Source: a virus. Taken from it: a stretch of 64,000 nt of DNA. The DNA is taken from positions 43,038 to 107,037 of the IMG/VR virus record IMGVR_UViG_3300042343_001539. The stretch is one strand, 5' to 3'. Position 1 is the stretch's first letter. Every line of letters begins with the position of its first letter. The position numbers were made by a program, and so were the translations under genes. Under the pieces are notes generated by a model. That model worked only from the letters and a program-made list of their open reading frames with translations. It made no database searches and was not told the DNA's origin. Below, piece by piece: positions 1-6,882 of the stretch.

Positions 1-34
1 TAACGGAAAATTATCGGATTAAAAAGGAGGTTGA

Positions 35-178
35 GTGATTTATGTCGTTAGTTTATTGATTGCATTGGGTATCGCCTCGTTTATTGTTGTAGTTATTGCG
101 GTTAGTATATTAACTTGTTTTGCATTTATTATATTCATTTGCAAATTGTTTAATATGGTAATTGATTGGGATGAGTAG
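35..178 (+). CDS. Small hydrophobic membrane protein (47 aa)
   Basis: A 47-codon frame starts at a GTG only four bases after a strong AAGGAGG ribosome binding site (24-30) and ends with TAG at 176-178. The ATG at 43 is in another frame and stops after five codons, so the GTG is the best start. The product is one long run of Ile, Val, Leu, Ala and Phe (residues about 3-36) followed by a short acidic tail ending DWDE, which fits a single membrane segment, possibly with the tail in the cytoplasm. It lies 32 bases before the SPFH lipoprotein gene, so the two may be co-transcribed. No family was recognised; a small lysis or membrane-modulating protein is possible but is only a guess. A frame ending at TAA 20-22 could be the end of a preceding gene. 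Confidence 0.6.
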   Translation: MIYVVSLLIALGIASFIVVVIAVSILTCFAFIIFICKLFNMVIDWDE

Positions 179-210
179 TTTTAATTAAAATTATATTGGA
201 AAAATATTTT

Positions 211-1062
211 ATGAAAAAGGTATTATTAGTATCGGCTATTTTATTAGTTTTAACTGGGTGTTCGAATGTTAATGTCGGGGAAGTCGGCATTAAAGTTCAT
301 TTATTGGGTGGTGATAAAGGTGTTGATTCGGAACAATTAGGACCCGGTAGATATTGGATTGGTGTGAATGAACAATTATATACTTTCCCAACCTTTATGC
401 AGAATTATACCTGGACTAAATCTAGAAGTGAAGGACGAGATGAAGATGAATCAATTACATTTCAGACAAAAGAAGGTTTATCAGTAAATGCGGATATTGG
501 TATTACTTATACCTTACAACCTGATAAAATTCCAGTTCTATTTCAAAAATATCGTAAAGGTATTGATGAAATTACGCATATCTACTTACGTAATTTAGTT
601 CGTGATGCTATTAATACGGAATCATCAACTAAACCAATTGAATCAGTTTACGGCGAAGGTAAAGCAGAATTAATTAAAGCTGCCGAAGGTCGTGTTCGAG
701 TTGAGATTGAACCCTACGGTATTCATTTAGATCATTTATCTTGGGTTGGTAATATTAGATTGCCAGAAACAGTTACTGATGCAATTGATGCGAAAATTTC
801 AGCATCACAAATTGCAATAACAAGACAAAATGAAATCGAAACTGCTAAAGCCGAAGCTCAAAAAGCAATTGCCGTTGCAGAAGGCGAAGCTAATGCTAGA
901 TTATTAGTTGCTGAAGCTGAAGCAAAAGCTATTCGATTAAAAGGTGAAGCGGTTCGTAATAATCCAGGTGTTGCAGAATTAAATGCTATCGAAAAATGGA
1001 ATGGTGTTTTGCCGGTAACTATGTTACCAAATTCAACTTTACCATTGATTGGCGTTAAGTAA
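211..1062 (+). CDS. SPFH/band-7 (prohibitin-like) lipoprotein
   Basis: The chosen start is ATG 211, not the upstream in-frame TTG 196, because it gives a clean lipoprotein signal: MKK, a hydrophobic run, then the lipobox LTGC with Cys17. The mature protein (about 267 aa) has a band-7/SPFH domain over roughly residues 20-200. An Ala/Glu/Lys-rich helical coiled-coil follows (about 205-255, with EAEAKAIRLKGEA), as is usual in stomatin, prohibitin and HflK/C relatives. Family knowledge: these proteins form membrane-bound oligomeric rings and often control membrane proteases or membrane domains. Inference: the phage protein is lipid-anchored rather than spanning the membrane, and Ser at the position after Cys would favour sorting to the outer membrane. 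A terminator-like hairpin follows 12 bases after the stop. Its job in infection is unknown. Confidence 0.85.
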   Translation: MKKVLLVSAILLVLTGCSNVNVGEVGIKVHLLGGDKGVDSEQLGPGRYWIGVNEQLYTFPTFMQNYTWTKSRSEGRDEDESITFQTKEGLSVNADIGITYTLQPDKIPVLFQKYRKGIDEITHIYLRNLVRDAINTESSTKPIESVYGEGKAELIKAAEGRVRVEIEPYGIHLDHLSWVGNIRLPETVTDAIDAKISASQIAITRQNEIETAKAEAQKAIAVAEGEANARLLVAEAEAKAIRLKGEAVRNNPGVAELNAIEKWNGVLPVTMLPNSTLPLIGVK

Positions 1063-1073
1063 TATTAAATTAG

Positions 1074-1111
1074 TAGTACCAAAGTATTGATTTTTTGATA
1101 CTTTGGTACTA
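1074..1111 (+). terminator. Perfect 14-bp hairpin after the SPFH gene
   Basis: Arms TAGTACCAAAGTAT (1074-1087) and ATACTTTGGTACTA (1098-1111) are exact complements around a 10-base T-rich loop. The downstream bases are AT-rich (TAATATTATTTTT) rather than a clean T-run, so termination may be partial. Confidence 0.6.
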
Positions 1112-1115
1112 TAAT
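1087..1115 (+). promoter_or_regulatory. Candidate sigma70-type promoter overlapping the hairpin
   Basis: TTGATT (1087-1092) and a perfect TATAAT (1110-1115) are spaced by 17 bases, the optimal host sigma70 spacing. Transcription would start near 1122, just before the GGGGG-rich ribosome binding site and the ATG at 1135. The elements lie inside the hairpin loop and right arm. No late motif is present here, which fits early or middle expression of the genes that follow. Confidence 0.45.
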
Positions 1116-1134
1116 ATTATTTTTAGGGGGAATT

Positions 1135-1299
1135 ATGACGTATTATGTTTTAGCTACAATTATTCATGGGTTTTTAACTATATCTGAACCGATGACTTTT
1201 AGTGAGTGTATGCATAAAAAAATGATTTTTTTAGATCAAGAACATTCATTACCGATAAGCGAACAAATGCATAGATCAGTGGAATGCCGTAAACTATGA
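1135..1299 (+). CDS. Hypothetical 54-aa protein
   Basis: ATG 1135 follows AGGGGG (1125-1130) by four bases. The frame ends with TGA 1297-1299, which overlaps the next start in an ATGATG context, so translation is probably coupled. The product starts with a moderately hydrophobic MTYYVLATIIHGFL and then becomes polar, with two Cys (25, 51) and four His. No family was recognised. It belongs to the tight 1135-3114 gene string. Confidence 0.6.
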   Translation: MTYYVLATIIHGFLTISEPMTFSECMHKKMIFLDQEHSLPISEQMHRSVECRKL

Positions 1300-1967
1300 T
1301 GTTTTTACAATGTCGATTTTGTGGAAAAGGATTTAAACGCGAATCTGCTTTCGTTTCTCATTATTGCAATGAACGTAAGAAGCATGAAGATTTATCATCA
1401 ATTAATGGACAAATTGCATTTTCATTATATGAAAAATGGGTTCATATAAGACATACACGAAAAGTTGATTTTGAAGATTTTAAAGCATCTAGATTTTTTA
1501 ATGCGTTTATTAAATTTGCTAATTATTATAAAAAGATAAAAGGTTTATCTGATGTTGATGAATTTCTTAGAATAATGATTGGTAAAAATATACAACCAAG
1601 TAATTGGTTAAATGAAAAAGTTTTAAGTTTTTATTTAGATTTTATAGATCAAAATCCACCGTATAAAAAAATTCAAGTTACTTGTGATTATATTATTAAA
1701 ATTTGTGACGGTTATGATTGCGAAACATCGGAATTTTTTGATCATTTAGAATTTCATGTTTTAATTGATTTTATTAAATTACATAAATTATCACCTTGGG
1801 TTTTATTAAATAGTAAAAAATTTATTAAATGGGTTCGTCATTTATCGGACGAAGAGCAAGATATTATCGATTTAATTATAGATAGTCCAACTTGGTTAAA
1901 TACGTTTAATAAAGATGCAAAGAATTTAAAATTAGCGAGATTGTGTTGTGGGGAGTTAGGATTATGA
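1296..1967 (+). CDS. Putative zinc-finger protein (223 aa)
   Basis: The N-terminus carries a compact Cys/His motif, C6-x2-C9-x12-H22-x-C24, in the context CRFCGKGF, which looks like a C2HC variant of the classical zinc finger. The remaining 200 residues are Lys-, Asp- and aromatic-rich and probably helical, with no recognised domain. The start is ATG 1296 or ATG 1299; both overlap the upstream stop. The 3' end overlaps the next gene by ATGA (1964-1967), showing translational coupling. A nucleic-acid-binding role is likely from the finger alone; no specific T4 counterpart was recognised. Confidence 0.75.
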   Translation: MMFLQCRFCGKGFKRESAFVSHYCNERKKHEDLSSINGQIAFSLYEKWVHIRHTRKVDFEDFKASRFFNAFIKFANYYKKIKGLSDVDEFLRIMIGKNIQPSNWLNEKVLSFYLDFIDQNPPYKKIQVTCDYIIKICDGYDCETSEFFDHLEFHVLIDFIKLHKLSPWVLLNSKKFIKWVRHLSDEEQDIIDLIIDSPTWLNTFNKDAKNLKLARLCCGELGL

Positions 1968-2215
1968 GTTTAGATACCTCAATTATACCAAAAGGAATGT
2001 ATTGTTATACATCATTAGGTGATTTTGTTGATGGGAAAATGCCGATTAAACTTTGCCCGTATTGGAGTAGAGATGAAACGAAATCTGAACAAGAAAGCGG
2101 GTATTGTGAGTTTTTAAAAAAAGGTGATTGGATGGAAAATGGAACTTGGTTATTATGGGATCAAGTTAAAGCATGCGATATAAACGCGGAGTGGGAAGAT
2201 GAATTTGAAATATAG
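1964..2215 (+). CDS. Hypothetical acidic 83-aa protein
   Basis: The start ATG 1964 overlaps the upstream stop (ATGA) and has GGGGAG eight to twelve bases upstream; an earlier in-frame codon at 1943 has no such support. The product is rich in Trp, Asp, Glu and Tyr and holds four Cys, with no recognised fold. Its 3' end overlaps the next gene by 17 bases. Small, acidic, soluble proteins of this kind are common among phage accessory genes; no function can be assigned. Confidence 0.65.
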   Translation: MSLDTSIIPKGMYCYTSLGDFVDGKMPIKLCPYWSRDETKSEQESGYCEFLKKGDWMENGTWLLWDQVKACDINAEWEDEFEI

Positions 2216-2381
2216 AAATTATGTTGCTCAGAATCCATTACTTAGAAAAAGTCATGTTCATACTGAGAAACAAGAAGATGTTAAACGATGGATTGATGAT
2301 GAAATTCGAAAATGGGATTTTGATACGCCAGAAGGTCGATTGATGTATGTTCAATCGTTTAATAGAGATAATGGGGTTTAA
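2199..2381 (+). CDS. Hypothetical charged 60-aa protein
   Basis: ATG 2199 lies inside the end of the preceding gene, behind a GGAG (2189-2192), and the frame runs 60 codons. The product (MNLKYRNYV... ending FNRDNGV) is strongly charged and helical in character, with no Cys or membrane segment. No family was recognised. Position and overlap place it in the same transcription unit as the genes on each side. Confidence 0.6.
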   Translation: MNLKYRNYVAQNPLLRKSHVHTEKQEDVKRWIDDEIRKWDFDTPEGRLMYVQSFNRDNGV

Positions 2382-2383
2382 TT

Positions 2384-2452
2384 ATGAAATTATATCATTT
2401 ACTTATTATTTTAATAGGTAAATTATATACTTTTAATGGAGACTTACTTTGA
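2384..2452 (+). CDS. Possible 22-codon leader ORF before the sirtuin gene
   Basis: ATG 2384 opens a 22-codon frame (MKLYHLLIILIGKLYTFNGDLL) whose TGA stop (2450-2452) overlaps the TTG start of the sirtuin (2449) as TTGA. It contains the sirtuin's ribosome binding site. It could be a real tiny peptide, a coupling leader, or chance. Confidence 0.3.
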   Translation: MKLYHLLIILIGKLYTFNGDLL

Positions 2453-3114
2453 AAATTGTTGTTTTAACTGGAGCTGGTATTAGTGCGGAATCTGGAATTT
2501 CTACATTTCGTGATTCGAATGGATTATGGGAAAATCATAATATTGAAGAAATCGCAACTCCTTGGGGTTGGGAAATGAATCCAGATTTAGTCTTAGAGTT
2601 TTATAATCAAAGACGAAGACAATTACATGAAGTAACTCCTAATTTAGCGCATTATGCATTAGCAGAATTAGAAAAACATCATGATGTCGTTGTTATAACT
2701 CAGAATGTTGATGATTTGCATGAACGTGCTGGTTCGACTAATATTATTCATTTGCACGGCGAATTATTAAAAGCTAGAGATGAAGTAACTGATGATGTTT
2801 ATGATAATCCGGGTGATATTAATTTAGGTGATTTTAGTCCGAATGGTCATCAATTAAGACCCCATATCGTTTGGTTTTATGAGCCGGTTCCGTTATTAGA
2901 TAAAGCAGTTGACGAAGTTCGTAATGCAGATCATTTAGTTGTTATTGGAACTAGTTTGGTTGTTTACCCGGCGGCGAGTCTTTTATTTTTTACACCTCCC
3001 GATTGTAAGATTACTATTATTGATAAATCAATACCTGAAACAGCAATTAAAGTTGATTCATTAGAAGGATCGGCTTGCGAAAAAGTACCTCAGTTTGTAA
3101 ATAGTATTATCTAA
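2449..3114 (+). CDS. Sir2-family NAD-dependent deacylase (CobB/SIRT5-like)
   Basis: The 221-aa product aligns by eye with CobB from its first residues. It has the NAD-binding GAGISAESG (8-16) and TFR (19-21), then TQNVDDLHERAGS (84-96) with the invariant Asn86 and Asp88, and the catalytic His103 in HLHGEL. Tyr52 and Arg55 in FYNQRRRQ match the Tyr/Arg pair that class III sirtuins use to bind succinyl or malonyl lysine, so desuccinylation or demalonylation is likely. The cysteines of the usual zinc-binding module are absent from residues 110-140. The start is TTG 2449, with GGAG (2438-2441) at good spacing. Sirtuin genes are known in some large T4-like phages such as KVP40. Role here (host protein control or NAD metabolism) is inferred. 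Confidence 0.93.
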   Translation: MKIVVLTGAGISAESGISTFRDSNGLWENHNIEEIATPWGWEMNPDLVLEFYNQRRRQLHEVTPNLAHYALAELEKHHDVVVITQNVDDLHERAGSTNIIHLHGELLKARDEVTDDVYDNPGDINLGDFSPNGHQLRPHIVWFYEPVPLLDKAVDEVRNADHLVVIGTSLVVYPAASLLFFTPPDCKITIIDKSIPETAIKVDSLEGSACEKVPQFVNSII

Positions 3115-3133
3115 ATTTAAATCATAATACAAC

Positions 3134-3169
3134 AAAAAGGCAAAGATTTTATTAATCTTTGCCTTTTTT
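3134..3169 (+). terminator. Bidirectional terminator between convergent genes
   Basis: A 15-bp stem (3134-3148 with 3154-3168) with a five-base loop has an A-run before and a T-run after, so it can end transcription on both strands. It sits between the sirtuin and the minus-strand gene, and the minus-strand stop codon lies inside it. Confidence 0.8.
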
Positions 3170-3346
3170 CTTTTTTTTCTTCTTTTGTTTTTTATCTATC
3201 TGCTGATAAGCTTGTAATTTTTGAGCTAATTCAGCTATCGTCGTCTGCATACAATTAATCGTTTTATTACATCTACTAAGCTCTAATTCATGTTGGGCAA
3301 TTAACGTCTGCTTCTCGAAATCATCCTCTAATTTAGTGTTATCCAT
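3152..3346 (-). CDS. Small coiled-coil protein with poly-lysine tail (64 aa)
   Basis: This is the only plausible minus-strand gene in the window. The 64-aa product (MDNTKLEDDFEKQTLIAQHE...) has regular hydrophobic spacing over residues 8-48, fitting a coiled coil, then a run of lysines. The run of A/T that encodes the lysines is also part of the terminator's T-tract, so the tail may simply reflect the hairpin. A weak AAGAAG lies just upstream of the ATG (3344-3346 on the plus strand), and an AATAAATA motif on the minus strand (3441-3448) could drive it. Function unknown. Confidence 0.5.
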   Translation of the reverse strand: MDNTKLEDDFEKQTLIAQHELELSRCNKTINCMQTTIAELAQKLQAYQQIDKKQKKKKKKKGKD

Positions 3347-3440
3347 AGCTTCTTATCCAAATCCATTACTTTGATAAAAATTTAGGTTTAGATCGGTTTA
3401 ATTAGTAAAAAACCATATGATTTCCCCCATTTAATACAAA

Positions 3441-3448
3441 TATTTATT
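3441..3448 (-). promoter_or_regulatory. Possible minus-strand late promoter
   Basis: The minus strand reads AATAAATA, the same motif that precedes structural genes on the plus strand, about 95 bases upstream of the 64-aa minus-strand gene. AT-rich sequence makes chance occurrence possible. Confidence 0.3.
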
Positions 3449-3457
3449 TTCCATTAG

Positions 3458-3465
3458 TATAAATA
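3458..3465 (+). promoter_or_regulatory. TATAAATA late-promoter motif
   Basis: This is an exact match to the T4 late consensus TATAAATA in the 239-base gap before the prohead core gene. It lies about 120 bases upstream of the ATG, so it may be a second promoter besides the closer one at 3531. Confidence 0.45.
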
Positions 3466-3530
3466 TTTAAATTACAATTTTTAAAGACATATTTGTAAAC
3501 AATTGAAAATTCCTGCATCAGGTTATAGCT

Positions 3531-3538
3531 CATAAATA
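3531..3538 (+). promoter_or_regulatory. Late promoter of the head genes
   Basis: CATAAATA lies 47 bases upstream of ATG 3586, matching the NATAAATA pattern shared by most units in this window. It would be read by a gp55-like late sigma factor, as in T4 and T4-like cyanophages. Confidence 0.6.
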
Positions 3539-3585
3539 AACCAAATATGGCAACATCTAAATTATATTCCCGGGAGATTTTTTAT

Positions 3586-4521
3586 ATGAATGAAATTCTT
3601 AAAAAATTACTTGCAGAATCAGGTATCCTGACAGATGAAAGTAAACAAGAATTAGAAGAAGCATTTTCTGCTTCATTAACTGCTGCGGTCGACGCTGCAG
3701 TAGCAGAAGCTAAAGCTGAAACTATTGCTCAAACAAAAATCGAATTGCATGAACAATATACAACTCAACGTGAGATGTTAATTGAAGCAATTGATAGTAA
3801 AGTTAATGATTTCTTATTGGCGGAAATGAAAGTGTTGCGCAATGACATTAAAGCATTTCGCGATCTAGAAGCAGAAAAAATTGTTGAAATTGCTAAAGAA
3901 AAGAAAGCATTAGGCAAACAATTGAAAGAAGAAATGGTTCAGTTAGTAAAACAGCTTGACATTTTCTTAGAAACTCGTTTACATGAAGAATTTAAATCAT
4001 TAAAAGCTGATATTCATGAAGCGAAAAAATTAGACTTCGGTCGTAAAGTATTTGAAGCTTTTGCTCACGAATACAATAAACATTATGTTAATCCAAGCGA
4101 AACTGAAGCTCAATTAGTTGAAGCTAAAACAAAATTGGATAAATTGTTTAAAAATTATAAAAACGTTAAGAAAGAAAAAGAAGAATTGTATCGTAAAGTT
4201 AAATTAGAATCAGTTCTTGCTCCTCTTTCTGGCTATCAAAAAGATTTGATGGAATCTATTCTTTCTAGTGTAGCCACTGATAAATTAGAAGAAGCATATA
4301 AATTATATGTTAAAAAAGTAATTAAAGAATCCATTGATCAATCGACTGGGTCAAAATCGGCTCAACTTGACGAATCAGCTGCTCCAGTAGATGTAACAAC
4401 TACTGAAACTATTATTATTGATGGTGATACGCAAGGCCAAGAACAACCTGCTGCAACTACTGTTGTAAGCGAAGCCGTCGATATTAAAGCACAAATTCTT
4501 AGATTAGCCGGACTCGGTTGA
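3586..4521 (+). CDS. Prohead core (scaffold) protein, gp22-like
   Basis: The 311-aa product is almost entirely helical and rich in Glu, Lys, Ala and Leu. It has long coiled-coil stretches (about residues 20-230) and a C-terminal block (LSGYQKDLMESILSS...) typical of gp22-type core proteins, then an acidic, low-complexity tail. T4 gp22 (269 aa) forms the internal scaffold on which the capsid assembles and is later destroyed by the gp21 protease. ATG 3586 is preferred to ATG 3547 because a GGGAG (3572-3576) precedes it at nine bases and nothing precedes the other. It lies directly upstream of the major capsid gene, as in T4, but no gp21 gene lies upstream here. Identification rests on composition, position and the C-terminal block. 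Confidence 0.85.
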   Translation: MNEILKKLLAESGILTDESKQELEEAFSASLTAAVDAAVAEAKAETIAQTKIELHEQYTTQREMLIEAIDSKVNDFLLAEMKVLRNDIKAFRDLEAEKIVEIAKEKKALGKQLKEEMVQLVKQLDIFLETRLHEEFKSLKADIHEAKKLDFGRKVFEAFAHEYNKHYVNPSETEAQLVEAKTKLDKLFKNYKNVKKEKEELYRKVKLESVLAPLSGYQKDLMESILSSVATDKLEEAYKLYVKKVIKESIDQSTGSKSAQLDESAAPVDVTTTETIIIDGDTQGQEQPAATTVVSEAVDIKAQILRLAGLG

Positions 4522-4535
4522 TTTTAGTACGATTC

Positions 4536-4543
4536 AATAAATA
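4536..4543 (+). promoter_or_regulatory. Late promoter of the capsid gene
   Basis: AATAAATA lies 37 bases before ATG 4581, giving the major capsid gene its own late promoter in addition to read-through from the core gene. Confidence 0.55.
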
Positions 4544-4580
4544 TATTTAATTTTTTAAAGAAACTAGGAGTATTTACACA

Positions 4581-5981
4581 ATGATTACAGAATTAAACGA
4601 AAACTGGGGTGATCTTAAAAGCAAATTGCTTGAAGGTTTACCAGAAAACAAACGCAAAATGGTTGCACCTTTATTAGAAAACCAAAAACAAATGCTGACG
4701 GAAACAGCTGCTGATGGTTCTACAAGTGCTTCTGCAATTGCAGGCTTACGTAAAATTATGATTCCAATGATTCGCCGGGTTATTCCTAATGCGATTGCAA
4801 CTGAGTTAGTTGGTGTTCAACCAATGACCGGTCCAGTTGGATTAGTTTATTCTATGCGTTTAAAATATCAAGATTCAATTGCGGCACCTAGTGCATTTAG
4901 TGATATCGATGGTGGTATTGGTGCAATTGATACAGCAACTGACTCAGAAGCGTTCGGTAACGTTAATTTGATCCGTCGTTTTTATTCTGGTCAAATTGGC
5001 GGTGCTCAAACTGCTGGTACTGGTGGTTTTGGTGGTGGTACTTTCTCAAGCGCTACTGCACCATCTGGTACAGGTTGGGGTTCAGCTTTAGATGCAACTG
5101 CCGGTGCTACTATCACTGGTTTAGGCGCAACTGGTCCGTTATACGGCGGTGGTGGTACTTACTTAGAAGGTTCAGGTGGTCGTCGTTTTGGTATGGAAAT
5201 CGTATCACAAGCGGTTGAAGCTAACTCACGTAAATTACAAGCTAGCTGGACTGTTGAAGCAATGCAAGATTTGTCTTCGCAACACGGTTTAGATATCGAA
5301 AACGAAATGACACAAGCTATGTCAGCTGAAATCGTTCAAGAGATTGATAATGAAATCATCACTGACTTATTGTCATTAGCTGGTACTATTTCAACATTTG
5401 ATGGTTCAGTTCCTGCAGCAGCTGGTTACTACAAACCAACATTCGTCGGTGATCGTTTAGCTAACTTAGGCGTTCAAATCAACTATGTAGCGAATGAGAT
5501 TGGTCGTAGAACACGTCGTAATTCAGCAAACTGGATCGTTGTTTCTCCAATGATCGTTTCTGTATTGCAAACAGCTTCTAAATCAGTTTTTGCACCTGCA
5601 GTTGAAGGTTCATTCCAAGGTCCAAACAATACAAAATTGGTTGGTACTTTAAATGGTCAAATCAAAGTTTACAGCTACTTGTGGAACAACGTTCGTTCAA
5701 CTGATGCATTAGCATCTGGTTTATATTCACAAGGTACAGGCGATGATGCTATCTTAGTTGGTTATAAAGGTGGTAATGGCGAAACTGATACAGGTTATTT
5801 CTACTGTCCATATATTCCATTGATGTCTTCTGGTATCATTATGAATCCATCAACAACTCAACCAATGATTTCATTGATGACACGTTATGGTAAAGCATCA
5901 TTTACTGATCGTCGTAGTTCATTAGCTAACAGCTCTGACTACTATGGTAAATTGACTGTTACTAACTTAAGCTTACAATAA
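4581..5981 (+). CDS. 23: Major capsid protein, gp23-like
   Basis: The 466-aa product (521 in T4) shows the gp23 pattern throughout. It has a helical propeptide, then RRVIPNAIATELVGVQPM (compare RRAIPNLIAFDICGVQPM in T4). Further along come RRFGMEIVSQAVEANSRKLQ and SWTVEAMQDLSSQHGLDIE, and late in the chain YFYCPYIPLM and TRYGKASFTDR. LTE at residues 39-41 fits the (L/I)xE cleavage rule of the T4 prohead protease, leaving a mature protein beginning at Thr42. Residues about 135-205 are a Gly/Thr/Ala-rich insertion in the variable loop region. A good AGGAG lies ten bases before ATG 4581, and codon use is richer in GC-ending codons than in neighbours, as expected for the most highly expressed gene. 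A strong terminator follows. Confidence 0.97.
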   Translation: MITELNENWGDLKSKLLEGLPENKRKMVAPLLENQKQMLTETAADGSTSASAIAGLRKIMIPMIRRVIPNAIATELVGVQPMTGPVGLVYSMRLKYQDSIAAPSAFSDIDGGIGAIDTATDSEAFGNVNLIRRFYSGQIGGAQTAGTGGFGGGTFSSATAPSGTGWGSALDATAGATITGLGATGPLYGGGGTYLEGSGGRRFGMEIVSQAVEANSRKLQASWTVEAMQDLSSQHGLDIENEMTQAMSAEIVQEIDNEIITDLLSLAGTISTFDGSVPAAAGYYKPTFVGDRLANLGVQINYVANEIGRRTRRNSANWIVVSPMIVSVLQTASKSVFAPAVEGSFQGPNNTKLVGTLNGQIKVYSYLWNNVRSTDALASGLYSQGTGDDAILVGYKGGNGETDTGYFYCPYIPLMSSGIIMNPSTTQPMISLMTRYGKASFTDRRSSLANSSDYYGKLTVTNLSLQ

Positions 5982-6010
5982 AATCTAATTTTATAAATTA
6001 GCTTAATCAA

Positions 6011-6042
6011 AACCCGCTTGATGAAAATCAAGCGGGTTTTTT
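6011..6042 (+). terminator. Strong terminator after the capsid gene
   Basis: Stem AACCCGCTTGAT (6011-6022), GAAA loop, complement 6027-6038 and a T-run to 6042. This is the best intrinsic terminator in the window and closes the head module. Confidence 0.93.
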
Positions 6043-6075
6043 ATTGCCTAATTAGTTGGTTAATTTATAACGGGT

Positions 6076-6083
6076 AATAAATA
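6076..6083 (+). promoter_or_regulatory. Late promoter of the first fibre gene
   Basis: AATAAATA, 19 bases before ATG 6103, just after the capsid terminator. Confidence 0.5.
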
Positions 6084-6102
6084 TAACTTATATTAAGTAA
6101 TA

Positions 6103-6825
6103 ATGGATAATAACACTCATATGATTATCGATAAATTAAATACATTAATGGGTACTAGTACATCCCATATAATTCAAAATACTACTAATGCTTTATATGC
6201 CACCGCAACGTTTACTGATGGGTTAATTTTACTAACCGATAATCCATATAAGTTATATAAAAAAACTGGCGGAACTAAAACTGCAGTAGCTGAACCAACT
6301 AATACTGACGTAGTTAATGCAACCGTTAATATGATGCAGCCTGATGGTTATATAGGCGTAACTATCGATGATATAATAGATCCTACGTGGCCACCGAAAA
6401 TCCCAAATAGTAGAACGTATGTTTGTAATTCATTTACAACATTATTTGGATTAACTGGTATTAAAAAAGGTGAAATTGCCATAATCGGTGATTATACGTA
6501 TTTGTTAATAACGTTTAATTATCGAAATACTGCAGATTGGATCCAATTAAAATCCAGAATAACTGATTTTACTTTAATTTCAGGATTCACTAAAGATAAT
6601 GTTGGTTTGCCAAACGCAGATAATACTTCAGATTTGAATAAACCTATTAGCACGGCGACCCAAACGGCTTTAGGGTTAAAAGCAGATCAAACAGCAATGG
6701 CGACTGCTTTAGGATTAAAATCAGATAAATCAACAACATATACAAAAACCGAAGTCGATTCATTATTGGCAGCAAAACAAACACAAATAACGGCATTGCA
6801 AACAGCGGTAGCTGCATTGCAATAA
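6103..6825 (+). CDS. Phage fibre-type structural protein (240 aa)
   Basis: The C-terminal third holds the widespread tail-fibre segment VGLPNADNTSDLNKPIST (residues about 168-185), followed by TYTKTEVDSLLAAKQ and a helical end ITALQTAVAALQ that looks like a trimerising coiled coil. Residues 100-155 resemble the 'kGDiAiv...tYil...DWiqL' module that recurs many times in the giant fibre downstream. The N-terminal 90 residues are unrecognised and may bind the virion. No clear ribosome binding site precedes ATG 6103, and ATG 6121 is an alternative. It opens the fibre array. A collar or whisker-like short fibre is one possibility; the exact position in the particle is not known. Confidence 0.75.
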   Translation: MDNNTHMIIDKLNTLMGTSTSHIIQNTTNALYATATFTDGLILLTDNPYKLYKKTGGTKTAVAEPTNTDVVNATVNMMQPDGYIGVTIDDIIDPTWPPKIPNSRTYVCNSFTTLFGLTGIKKGEIAIIGDYTYLLITFNYRNTADWIQLKSRITDFTLISGFTKDNVGLPNADNTSDLNKPISTATQTALGLKADQTAMATALGLKSDKSTTYTKTEVDSLLAAKQTQITALQTAVAALQ

Positions 6826-6882
6826 TAAAATTTTAGCAATTAATACTCGTTTGGGTATTTAACATACAAGGATATAATTAAT

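Noticed and set aside
6842-6861. Hairpin between the 240-aa and 1511-aa genes
   Set aside because: Only seven to nine imperfect pairs and no T-run; too weak to call a terminator.
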